Part shown: positions 6,282-13,282 of the stretch, in pieces | Position numbering within the stretch: position 1 is the stretch's first letter | Layout: every line of letters starts with the position of its first letter | The notes under the pieces: generated by a model | The model's database searches: none | What the model saw: the letters and a program-made list of their open reading frames with translations, nothing else | What the model was told of the DNA's origin: nothing | Assembly: GCA_038209365.1 (NCBI GenBank) | Contig: JBBQXS010000077.1 | Coordinates: 1 to 15,955, forward strand | Source: DASQHW01 sp038209365 | Lineage (GTDB): Bacteria; Actinomycetota; Acidimicrobiia; IMCC26256; PALSA-610 | Reading direction: 5' to 3' | DNA length: 15,955 nucleotides | Translations under genes and position numbers: made by a program

Positions 6282-6574
6282 GAACCCTCGCCTCGCGCCG
6301 TACGCGCAGGGACCGGATCTTCAAGGTCCTCGACATAGACCGACACAGGCAGCGACGTGTGCACAGCCAGTGCCGTGCGGACCTCGCGGGCAAGGTGCGG
6401 GACGGTCGCGTCCCAACGGCCAACGACATGAACCTCGACCTGCCCGTCGGCGATGCGTAGGCCCTCGACACGGTCGTTACGCAGATATGTGGCGATGGTG
6501 CCGCTCGACAAGCACGCGACCGACGGACACACCTCAACGGCACGGGCCCACGCCGCGACATCGGGGTCGGTCAT
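6278..6574 (-). CDS. Small Asp23-like protein of the envelope-stress operon
   Basis: 98 residues from an ATG at 6574 that overlaps the stop of the upstream Asp23 gene; a longer frame to 6613 exists but lies inside that gene and lacks coupling. The sequence VCPSVACLSSGTIATYLRND, then GLRIADGQVEVHVVGRW and VPHLAREVRTALAVHTSLPV with a final VSVYVEDLEDP has the strand-helix-strand order of an Asp23 fold cut to its minimum. Similar short proteins sit next to Asp23 in actinobacterial clusters. It has no membrane segment and is presumably cytoplasmic. Precise function is unknown. Confidence 0.7.
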   Translation of the reverse strand: MTDPDVAAWARAVEVCPSVACLSSGTIATYLRNDRVEGLRIADGQVEVHVVGRWDATVPHLAREVRTALAVHTSLPVSVYVEDLEDPVPARTARGEGS

Positions 6575-7035
6575 TGGACTCTCGGCTCGCTTTCCATTTC
6601 TTCGCCCAACCACACGTCGTCGACGGAAATGTTCACCTCGGTCACCTCAAGGCCCGTGATGCCCTCGACACGCTGCACCACGTTCCGACGAATAGCCGCC
6701 GCGACGTCGACAATCGAGACCCCAAACTCCACCACGACATCCAGATCGATCGCGGCCTGACGTTCGCCGACCTCCACACTGACACCCCGACTCGGACTCG
6801 GAGTGCTGGGCCCCACCGGCAGCTTCTCCCGGATGGCGCCAAAGGCGCGCGCCGCCCCCGTACCCATATCGTGCACTCCCGAGATCTCACGAGTCGCGAC
6901 GCCCGCCACCTTGCTCACCACCGCATCGGCGATCGACGTCTTCCCTTTCTCCGTCGCCAACCCAGCCCCACCAGACTGCTGCACCTCAGCGGTCGACTTA
7001 CTCGGCGTCTGTTTCATGGTTTCGGTCTCGGCCAT
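6571..7035 (-). CDS. Asp23/Gls24 family envelope stress protein (first gene of operon)
   Basis: 154 residues. A polar leader (about residues 1-33, rich in Thr, Ser, Lys and Gln) precedes the Asp23 core: TSIADAVVSKVAGVATREIS, then GVHDMGTGAARAFGAIREKL, AIDLDVVVEFGVSIVDVAAA, IRRNVVQRVEGITGLEVTEV and NISVDDVWL. The pattern 'VxxKIAxxAxxEVxGVxxM' marks the family. I chose the ATG at 7035 because GAGAGG lies 9 nt upstream; the in-frame ATG at 7044 directly abuts that ribosome site. As first gene it should be the most highly made product. The 157 bases between its start and the IS110 remnant (7036-7192) are AC-rich near the gene and must hold the operon promoter, but I cannot point to clear -35/-10 boxes. 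Confidence 0.88.
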   Translation of the reverse strand: MAETETMKQTPSKSTAEVQQSGGAGLATEKGKTSIADAVVSKVAGVATREISGVHDMGTGAARAFGAIREKLPVGPSTPSPSRGVSVEVGERQAAIDLDVVVEFGVSIVDVAAAIRRNVVQRVEGITGLEVTEVNISVDDVWLGEEMESEPRVQ

Positions 7036-7192
7036 CAGTCGCATCCTCTCTCAGCCAATGCTTCGCGAACTACCCGACCGCTCGTCAATCAAACGACACC
7101 CGCACTCAAACACACACACAACAACAAACTGCTGTCGAGACCGAGACGCGGCCGACAACCGTGGCCTGACGGGCCCGTCACTTGCTCCTCTG

Positions 7193-7717
7193 TCAAGCAG
7201 CGAGTCGTTGTACGGAGTGCGCGTCGTTGATGAGGCGCGGTAGACGATGTCGGAGAGCCGTCGTTTGAGGACGCGGATGGCTTCGAGTCCGCCGTCGCCG
7301 CCGGCTTTGCGGCGCGCCAGAAGTGCACGCGCTTCGGGATGCCAGCGTGCTTGGGTGATCGCAGTGCGATGTAGCGCGGCGTTGAGTTGACGGTTCCCGG
7401 TTCGGGACAGCCGATGACGGACACTGTTCGATGACCAAACGGGAAGCGGCGCGGTCCCGTTGTGGCGAGCGAACGCGTCCTTGGTGCGGAACCGTTCGAC
7501 GCCCGCGGTCTCGCCGACGATCTTCGCGGCGGTGAGCGGTCCGCATCCGCAGATCGCAAGCAGCGACGGAGCGAGCTGCTCGACAAGCGTCGTGATCTCG
7601 GTCTCGAGCGCGTTGATCTCGACGGTGAGCTCGCGGCATCGTTGCGTCAAGTTCAGCGAGCCGCGCGACAAGCCCGTCTGCACCGACGAGACGTGTTCGA
7701 CCTTGATGAACGTCGAG
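7193..7717 (-). pseudogene. IS110-family transposase, 3' part only, frameshifted
   Basis: The minus strand encodes the C-terminal Transposase_20 region of IS110 transposases: INALETEITTLVEQLAPSLL, AICGCGPLTAAKIVGETAGV, RFRTKDAFARHNGTAPLPVW, HRLSRTGNRQLNAALHRTAI and AIRVLKRRLSDIVYRA. The N-terminal DEDD catalytic domain is missing because an IS6 element starts at 7718. Near 7236-7241 one base appears to be lost: in the neighbouring frame the protein would end LINDAHSVQRLAA with a TGA at 7193-7195, a natural-looking tail. The remnant lies directly upstream of the Asp23 operon. The family is secure from the Gly-Cys-Gly-Pro-x-T-A motif and downstream order; it is certainly non-functional. Confidence 0.8.
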
Positions 7718-8542
7718 GGCGCTGTTGCGTCGATGTGGATCGTGACGGGTGGGATCGAGCCGCGGTCCCGTGCCCCTGTCAGATGGTTCGTGCGAGTTCG
7801 GTGAACGCGGTCGCGACGCGCCGATGGGCGCGTCGATCGCCGCCGAGTTCGTAGTGGCCGCGCCGAAGGTTCAGCATGAGCGCGTGACCGCGCATAATCA
7901 CTCGCGCGGTGTGGTCGCGTTTGAGTCCGCGCATCGGGCGAAGCCGGGCTTTGAGCCGACCGTGGTCGCACTCGATGCGGTAGTTCGCGTACTGCTCAGT
8001 GTTATGAAACGCGGCGGGCATGAGCTCATTGATCGCAGCCCGCAACGCCGGGGCCCGATCGGTCACGATCTCCGTCGGCTCGCCATGACTGCGGAGCGCT
8101 GCCGTGAAGAACCGTCGCGCAGCTCGGGTGTCGCGTCGGGCCGAGACGAACACGTCGATGATCTGGCCGCGCTGGTCGATCGCCCGGTACACGTACCGCC
8201 ACCGGCCCGCGACCTTCACATACGTCTCGTCCACGAACCAACGATCACCGACTGTGGGCGGCACGGCACGGCTGCATCCGCGAGAAGCGGCGTGAAGCGC
8301 TGCACCCACCGGAACACGCTCACGTGATCGACCTCGATCCCCCGCTCAGCCAGAAGTTCCTCCAGGTCGCGGTAGGAGAGCCCGTACCGCAGATACCACC
8401 AGAGGGCGAGGACGATGATCTCAGGCGGGAACCGGAAGCCCTTGAACGCCGAACTCGGGACTGCGGATACCGGACGAGAGCGGCCAGAGATCATCTGCCA
8501 CCCTCACCGCCAGGTCCGACGATGCGCCAATGCAACAGTCCC
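7718..8542 (-). mobile_element. IS6-family insertion sequence, copy 3 (825 bp, inactive)
   Basis: Ends: GGCGCTGTTGCGTCGATG from 7718 and, on the minus strand from 8542, GGGACTGTTGCATTGGCGC. Both match the tips of copies 1 and 2 with a few changes. The transposase has one frameshift. The element interrupts an IS110-type gene on its left; on its right, 80 bp separate it from the sulfatase start, and no N-terminal half of the IS110 gene is visible there, so a deletion followed or accompanied the insertion. No 8-bp duplication is seen at the junctions. Confidence 0.85.
7779..8494 (-). pseudogene. IS6-family transposase, one frameshift
   Basis: The start ATG at 8494 gives MISGRSRPVSAVPSSAFKGF and the HTH region FRFPPEIIVLALWWYLRYGL, and the frame is lost after LLADAAVPCR near 8255. 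One missing base accounts for it; the next frame resumes with PTVGDRWFVDETYVKVAGRW and carries the rest of the DDE core (TEIVTDRAPA and YRIECDHGRLKARL) to ELARTI and a TGA at 7779-7781. The break is at a different site from those in copy 1, so it is decay, not programmed frameshifting. The catalytic Asp, Asp and Glu are kept. Confidence 0.82.
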
Positions 8543-8622
8543 CCAGGGACTAACTTCGTGTCCCGTTTGCGTCCAACGCAACAGGCGTTGGGTGAGGTTG
8601 CCGCGACCTGGGAATCTTCGGT

Positions 8623-10131
8623 ATGGAGATGGATCGGCGGACGTTTCTCGTGGCGTCGCTGGGTGGAGTGGTCGCCGCGGGCGTGGCGGGCGGAACATTC
8701 ATCGGCCGCAGGCTTCTGAGCGGCAGCGAGGAGCGCAGGTATGGCGAGACCGTGCTGCGCCAGCGCGACGCCGCGTCGGACGCGCCGAACGTTCTCTTGT
8801 TGGGGATGGACGACTGCAACGACTGGGTCGGATTCTTGAACAACCATCCAGGTACCAAGACACCGAACCTCGACGCGCTCGCCGCCCAGAGTCTTGTCTT
8901 CTCCGCGGCCTATTGCGCGGCGCCGATGTGTCTGCCGTCACGCACGGCCAATCTCTACGGGCAGAATCCGTGGGAGACGCAGATCTACGACCACTCCGCG
9001 CCGAGCCGGATGAACTACAACCGCATGAAGAACGCCACGCCGTCGGTGATCGACGACATCTGGGCGGCCGGCTACGACACCTTCGCGGCGGGCAAGGTCT
9101 TCCATGGCCCCGAACGGCGGCGCTGGACGAGCAATCAACACATCTATCCGTACGTCGTCGGATCCCAGCGCGAGGACCCGGGGATCCTGGCCGAGCAGTT
9201 CAATCCGAACTGGGTGTCGCCGTACGACCACAAACCAATCGGCGACGGCAAGAACTTTCCCCCGAACGGCGTCGACTTCGGGCCGAGTGGCACGACGCCC
9301 CAGCAGGACCCGAACGGTCGCGGTGTCGCTTGGATCACCGAACACCTTGCCGCACCACACCGGCGGCCTTTCATGCTCGCGTTCGGGTCGACCACGCCGC
9401 ACGAGCCGTGGCGTGTCCCCCAGCAATTCTTCGATATGCATCCGCTCGACGAAGTCGTCGTTCCCGACTTCGGCGGCAAGGATCTCACGGACCTGAGCGC
9501 GTATGCCCGCAACGACATCATCGATGCCGAGGGCCATATCTTCAAGGCGATGCTCGCAGCCGGCATCTGGAAGCCCGCAGTGCAGGCGTACCAGGCGGCG
9601 GTCAGCTTCGCCGACTGGCAGATGGGTGTCGCGCTCGACGCCCTCTCGCGCAGCAAGTACGCCGACAACACCGTTGTCGCACTATGGAGCGATCACGGCT
9701 ATCACCTCGGCGAGAAGATGCACTTCGAGAAGTTCACACTCTGGGAACGCGCGACCCGCGTCCCGTTCCTGTTGCACGTTCCCGGTCGCTTCGACCATCA
9801 CCAGGAGTTCGACCGTCCGGTATCGATGATGGACATGGGACCGACGCTCGTCGAGCTGTGCGGCGGTACTCTGCACGAGAAAAATCGAGGGATGAGCCTG
9901 CTCCCTGCGATCGCCGATCCGACCAAGGCCGACGCGCGCCCGCCGATCATGACGTGGCTCGCAGCCAACCACGCCGTGCGTCGTGGACCCTGGCGGTACA
10001 TCCGCTACCGAACGGGCGACACCGAGCTGTACAACGTCCGCACCGATCCGAACGAGCTGACCAACCTCTCGCGAGATCCGAAGAACGCATCGATCATCGC
10101 GGAACTCGACCGCTTCCTGCCGAAGCCGTAG
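8623..10131 (+). CDS. Tat-exported Cys-type sulfatase (iduronate-2-sulfatase/choline-sulfatase-like)
   Basis: 502 residues. The N-terminus MEMDRRTFLVASLGGVVAAG is a twin-arginine signal (RRTFL plus a hydrophobic stretch). The mature enzyme begins with NVLLLGMDDCNDWVG, where Asp63 and Asp64 are expected calcium ligands, followed by MCLPSRTANLYG: Cys103 in C-x-P-S-R is the residue converted to formylglycine in type I sulfatases. Later marks are TTPHEPWRVP, SDHGYHLGEKMHFEKFTLWE (second metal pair at Asp357-His358) and RGPWRYIRYRTGDTELYNVR near the C-terminus. The HLGEKxHxEKxTLWE block is that of the iduronate-2-sulfatase/BetC side of the family. It should hydrolyse a sulfate ester outside the cytoplasm; the substrate cannot be told. 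No formylglycine-generating enzyme or sulfate transporter is in this window. Confidence 0.88.
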   Translation: MEMDRRTFLVASLGGVVAAGVAGGTFIGRRLLSGSEERRYGETVLRQRDAASDAPNVLLLGMDDCNDWVGFLNNHPGTKTPNLDALAAQSLVFSAAYCAAPMCLPSRTANLYGQNPWETQIYDHSAPSRMNYNRMKNATPSVIDDIWAAGYDTFAAGKVFHGPERRRWTSNQHIYPYVVGSQREDPGILAEQFNPNWVSPYDHKPIGDGKNFPPNGVDFGPSGTTPQQDPNGRGVAWITEHLAAPHRRPFMLAFGSTTPHEPWRVPQQFFDMHPLDEVVVPDFGGKDLTDLSAYARNDIIDAEGHIFKAMLAAGIWKPAVQAYQAAVSFADWQMGVALDALSRSKYADNTVVALWSDHGYHLGEKMHFEKFTLWERATRVPFLLHVPGRFDHHQEFDRPVSMMDMGPTLVELCGGTLHEKNRGMSLLPAIADPTKADARPPIMTWLAANHAVRRGPWRYIRYRTGDTELYNVRTDPNELTNLSRDPKNASIIAELDRFLPKP

Positions 10132-10220
10132 CGCCCTTCCTACGAAGCAATCATCTCCGCAAGTCGCCGTGGGGGACTGTCAGGAACTTTGTAGTGGCGT
10201 GGTCTGAGGGTCCGCGACCG

Positions 10221-10344
10221 TGTGGGTGCCGAAAACTCGATCGGTTCGCTGACCAGGGGCTTTTGCGAGGCGTCGCGTGAGCGCAAAGCGGACACGCGCT
10301 GTGTCTCTGGCAGCCGCGAGGGAGGTGGTGAACGTCGCTCTTCC
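10221..10344 (+). repeat. TGTGGGTGCC-ended element, left end (copy at 10221)
   Basis: It begins TGTGGGTGCCGAAAACTCG, continues CGCTGACCAGG, and over about 115 bases closely follows the copy at 13251 (shared runs include CGTCGCGTGAGCGCAAAGCG, GTGTCTCTGGCAGCCGCGAG and GGAGGTGGTGAACGTCGCT). The similarity stops at about 10339, a few bases before the IS6-ended miniature element begins at 10345, which suggests that the miniature element inserted into or recombined with this repeat. No partner in inverse orientation lies close by; the next is at 13600. The segment 10132-10220 before it holds no gene. Confidence 0.7.
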
Positions 10345-10506
10345 GGCACTGTTGCGTTGGAGCAAATAGGACAGACGACGGCTGGCCGGCGTGGTCGCTC
10401 GTGTGTGCGAATCGAACAAGACGCTAAATTTCGGGCTGGACACATCGGACATCTGACTTATGGCGGCGGTCCGAATGACCGCGCGATGGCTCAATGCAAC
10501 AGTGCC
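10345..10506 (+). mobile_element. IS6-ended miniature element (162 bp), copy A
   Basis: The left tip is GGCACTGTTGCGTTGGAGC, and the right tip on the minus strand is GGCACTGTTGCATTGAGCC, the same ends as the full IS6 elements here. The 162-bp interior has no transposase homology. It can be aligned with the 161-bp element at 11732-11892 read in reverse (shared blocks GCAAAT, GACAGA, GCTGGCCGG, GTGTGCGAA, CGGGCTG and GCGGCGG, in the same order). This fits a non-autonomous element moved by an IS6 transposase. From 10507 to 10690 I see no gene or further repeat. Confidence 0.6.
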
Positions 10507-10695
10507 TCGTCCCCTCAAGCTCGCGTGTCGCGGCAGTTTGGCCGGACCACGCGTCAGGGCGCGTTTCGACATCGTGGTTCCCCTGTCGGTGGAGCGCCCT
10601 TCAACTTCGTCCGGACGACTCCAGCACGCCGGAGATCCTCGGTGGGGCATAGGGCGTAGCTCGGGTGGGTAGGCCGGGCCGGTCGGGAGGTAGTG

Positions 10696-11577
10696 ATGGT
10701 CACGTGGCTGGTGAGGTGGCGGAAGTGGACGCCCAAACCGTTGTTTGTGGCGTTGGTCGGACTGTTGACGCTCGGTCTGACCGGCTGCACGCCGCCGAAG
10801 AGCTATGTGGCGCTGGGTGACTCCTACTCAGCTGCGCCCGCGAATGCCGTGCAAAATCAGAAGCCGCCGGGCTGTTACCGATCCGACCACAACTATCCGC
10901 ACCTGGTCGCCCCGAACCTGAACCTGATCTTCCGGGACGTGAGTTGCAGCGGCGCCCAGACCCAAGACATGACGTCTTCGCAAAGCGTCAGCCCGTCGCC
11001 GAACCCGCCGCCCCAATTCAACGCGTTGGATTCGAAGACCCGTGCAGTGAGCCTCACCATCGGCGGAAACGACATCGGCTTCACCGAGATCATCAAGAAC
11101 TGCGTCGCGCTGGTGAACTCCGGGACGCCGTGTCAGGACAAGTACGTCGTCAACGGCGATGATCAAATCAGCGACCGGATCAATGCGACGGCACCCAAAG
11201 TTGCCGCAGTGTTGCAGGGCATACGATCCCGGTCGCCGCAGGCCACGATCTTCTTGCTCGGCTACCTCGACATCCTTCCCGACAACGGGATGGGCTGCTT
11301 CCCGCAGATGCCAGTCACCGACGGCGACGTCCCATACCTAAGAGACAAAGAGCGGCAACTGAACGCCATGCTCAACTCTGTGACGGTCGCCAATGGCGGC
11401 GTGTATGTCGATACCTACACGCCCAGCATCGGCCATGACGCCTGCCAGGTGCCCACGGTGCGATGGGTTGAGCCGCTTGCACCCGTCCTCCCGACCTATC
11501 CCGTCCACCCAAACCAGGCCGGGATGAACGCCGACAAAGACATCCTCCTCCCAGTCATGCACCAACACGGCCTCTGA
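10696..11577 (+). CDS. SGNH/GDSL-hydrolase lipoprotein
   Basis: 293 residues from ATG 10696, preceded by GGGAGG with a 5-nt gap (the GTG at 10693 is too close to it). Residues 14-31 form a lipoprotein signal with lipobox LTGC, so Cys31 should be lipidated and the enzyme tethered to the outer face of the membrane. SGNH blocks: VALGDSYSAAP (nucleophile Ser43), VSCSGAQTQDM (block II Gly), LTIGGNDIGFTEI (block III Asn) and YPVHPNQAGMNAD (catalytic His). The residue three before His is Tyr, not the usual Asp, as in actinobacterial SGNH esterases that use a Ser-His dyad supported by a main-chain carbonyl. Six further Cys (in GCYRS, VSCSG, KNCVA, TPCQD, MGCFP and DACQV) suggest three disulfides. Likely a lipase or esterase; substrate unknown. 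Confidence 0.85.
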   Translation: MVTWLVRWRKWTPKPLFVALVGLLTLGLTGCTPPKSYVALGDSYSAAPANAVQNQKPPGCYRSDHNYPHLVAPNLNLIFRDVSCSGAQTQDMTSSQSVSPSPNPPPQFNALDSKTRAVSLTIGGNDIGFTEIIKNCVALVNSGTPCQDKYVVNGDDQISDRINATAPKVAAVLQGIRSRSPQATIFLLGYLDILPDNGMGCFPQMPVTDGDVPYLRDKERQLNAMLNSVTVANGGVYVDTYTPSIGHDACQVPTVRWVEPLAPVLPTYPVHPNQAGMNADKDILLPVMHQHGL

Positions 11578-11731
11578 ATCGAAACCGCGTACAGCATGAT
11601 CGGCGGCCAGGCTACGGGTGTCGCTCGCTTGTTAATGCGCCTGTGAATGCGTCGTAGGGCGTTCAGAAACCGGGCAGTGCCACTGATGCTGCATTGGGTG
11701 CTCACCATCGATCTGGCGGACGAACTCGCCG

Positions 11732-11892
11732 GGCACTGTTGCATTGGGTCGGCGCGCCGCCTTCCAGCCGCCGCGAGACATGAAACGGGCGATTTGTGCA
11801 GCCCGTAATCGACCGTCGTTTGGTTCGCACACCCGGCCAGCCTCGCGAGCGCCAGCGTTCTGTCGGATTTGCGACCGACGCGCGACAGTGCC
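11732..11892 (-). mobile_element. IS6-ended miniature element (161 bp), copy B, inserted in a CsoR-type gene
   Basis: The left tip GGCACTGTTGCATTGGGTC is at 11732, and the right tip, read on the minus strand from 11892, is GGCACTGTCGCGCGTCGG. The length is one base less than copy A, and the interior aligns with it in opposite orientation with many differences. It begins exactly where the CsoR-like reading frame loses family similarity. The flanks (actcgccg and cccgacct) do not form an 8-bp duplication. From 11578 to 11731 no gene is seen, although 11664-11694 contains a degenerate IS6-tip-like sequence. Confidence 0.6.
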
Positions 11893-12015
11893 CCCGACCT
11901 GGTCGAGGACGTCGATGCAGTACCGGTCCTCGTCGATCATCCGCTGTAGCCCGCGCACCTGGCCTTCGATGCGCCGCAGCCGCTTCTGCATGTCGTCCTT
12001 GTTGGAGCCGACCAC
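11893..12015 (-). pseudogene. CsoR/FrmR-family metal-sensing repressor, N-terminal third only
   Basis: The visible 41 residues begin at a GTG (12015) with GGGAGG five bases upstream and contain the family's first helix and a half: MQKRLRRIEGQVRGLQRMID followed by EDRYCIDVLDQVG. The Cys in RYCIDV is the conserved first metal ligand; the His and second Cys (the HxxxC motif) that should follow are lost, because an IS6-ended miniature element starts at 11892. The downstream side of that element does not resume the gene in any frame I checked. A CsoR-type palindrome lies 38 bp upstream. The protein would have been a tetrameric DNA-binding repressor released by Cu(I) or a related ligand; the fragment cannot form the metal site. 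Confidence 0.8.
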
Positions 12016-12052
12016 ACGCACCTCCCGGCAGTTCCCGGCAGTTCCCGCCAAC

Positions 12053-12069
12053 ATACCCGAGGGGGGTAT
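12053..12069. promoter_or_regulatory. CsoR-type operator palindrome
   Basis: The sequence ATACCCGAGGGGGGTAT has 6-bp arms ATACCC and GGGTAT around a 5-bp GC spacer, the form of operators bound by CsoR/RcnR-family repressors (G/C tract with flanking AT). It lies 38 bp upstream of the GTG of the truncated CsoR-like gene, where autoregulation would be expected. Two nearly identical GTTCCCGGCA/GTTCCCGCCA units follow between it and the gene. Binding is inferred from the pattern and the neighbouring gene. Confidence 0.6.
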
Positions 12070-12128
12070 GGTATTGCAAGGTCGTCGTGCGAACGGGGAG
12101 CATGCGCACCGCTTCGGATCGAACAGCC

Positions 12129-13250
12129 TGAGGGTGCCGGAAATCCATTGCTGCTGTGTTTCCAGGGGTGTCGGGCCGGTGGATCGGTCGTTACGGTCGG
12201 CGTCACATGAGCCTGGTCGCGACGGTGCGTCATCTGATCATCGGCCGGTTGCGATGGTTGCTCGCGACCGGCGACGAGCGAGACGCCGAGATCCTCGCAC
12301 TGCGCCATCAAATCCTGGTGCTGCAACGACAGATCAACCGTCCCCGATTCACGGAGACCGATCGCACGATCCTCGCCGTCTTGTCGACGGCGTTCCGCCG
12401 GTCGCGGCTCAACGAAGTGCTGCTAATTGTGCAGCCCAGAACGGTGATCGGCTGGCATCGTCGGCTCGTTGCCCGCCACTCGGCCTACCCGCCCACGACA
12501 CGGCGCGGCCGACCGCCAGCCCTTGCTGAGATCCGCCGGCTCGCGATCCGACTCGCGACCGAGAACCCGACGTGGGGTTACCGTCGCGTCCACGGCGAAC
12601 TGTGCCGCCTGGACCACAAGATCGCCGCGTCACCGTGTGGACGATCTTGCGGGCCGCCGGTATCGACCCGACACCCGAGCGGACCGGACCGACGTGGGCG
12701 CAGTTCATCCGCACCCAAGCCAAAGGCATCATCGCGACCGACTTCGCGTGCGTCGACACCGCGACGCTCCGCCGGTTCCATGTCCTGTTCTTCATCGAGA
12801 TCGGCACACGCAGAGTGCATCTCGGTGGGATCACCACGAACCCGACCGGACCCTGGACCACCCAAGCCGCCCGCAACTTCTTGATGAACATCGACCGCCT
12901 ACTCCGATTCGTCGTTCACGACGGTGCCGGGCAGTACTCCCGCTCCTTCGACACGGTGTTCGAAGCCGAAGGCATCACGGCGATCACGACACCGCCACGC
13001 GCGCCGAAGGCCAACGCGTACGCGGAACGGTGGGTCCGAACCTTGCGGCACGAACTCCTCGACCGCACGATCATCTGGAACGAACGACAACTCCGATCGC
13101 TGCTCGTCGACTACCTCGACCACTACAACCAACACCGCCCCCACCGCGCGCTCGATCAAGCTGCACCGACTACCAACAACGTCGTCGCGATTGGAACCAG
13201 CCGACCAGTCACGCGACGCCCCCGCTGCGGTGGACTCATCAACGAATACC
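12129..13250 (+). mobile_element. DDE (integrase-core, IS481/IS3-like) insertion sequence, right end replaced
   Basis: The probable left tip is TGAGGGTGCCGGAAATCC at 12129, 78 bp before the transposase ATG. Inside is an integrase-core transposase of the actinobacterial type that normally ends GGLINEY plus a few residues and is followed by a matching tip in reverse. Here that reversed tip is missing: the sequence jumps at 13251 into TGTGGGTGCCGAAAACTCG, in the same orientation as the left tip. The right end has therefore been lost or replaced by the 350-bp element that follows. The left tip itself resembles the first 14 bases of that element. Confidence 0.65.
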
Positions 13251-13282
13251 TGTGGGTGCCGAAAACTCGATCGGATCGCTGA
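12207..13282 (+). pseudogene. Integrase-core transposase, one frameshift and altered C-terminus
   Basis: The first frame gives MSLVATVRHLIIGRLRWLLA, a helical region (LRHQILVLQRQINRPRFTET), an HTH (VQPRTVIGWHRRLVARHSAY) and a second one (ENPTWGYRRVHGELCRLDHK), then breaks near 12628 where one base is missing; the repaired frame would read KIAAS-TVWTILRAAGIDP. The second frame holds the rve catalytic core: IATDFACVDTATLRRFHVLF (first Asp), RFVVHDGAGQYSRSF (second Asp) and RAPKANAYAERWVRTLRHEL (Glu). The end is RRPRCGGLINEY, after which the usual short tail is replaced by LWVPKTRSDR encoded by the neighbouring repeat. Catalytic residues remain, but a full product is not made. Confidence 0.82.

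Noticed and set aside
4438..6300. Long plus-strand reading frames opposite the Asp23 operon
   Set aside because: They are rich in Arg, Pro and Ser with no domain pattern and lie opposite genes with clear family signatures; they reflect high GC content.
777..8494. Programmed ribosomal frameshifting in the IS6 transposases
   Set aside because: Breaks in copies 1 and 3 are at different positions, no shared slippery heptamer is seen, and copy 2 is open throughout; decay is simpler.
4170..10227. GCGACCG next to the repeat tip at both 4181 and 10214 as a target duplication
   Set aside because: The two are at different offsets from the tips and belong to repeats 6 kb apart; in GC-rich DNA a 7-base match is weak evidence.
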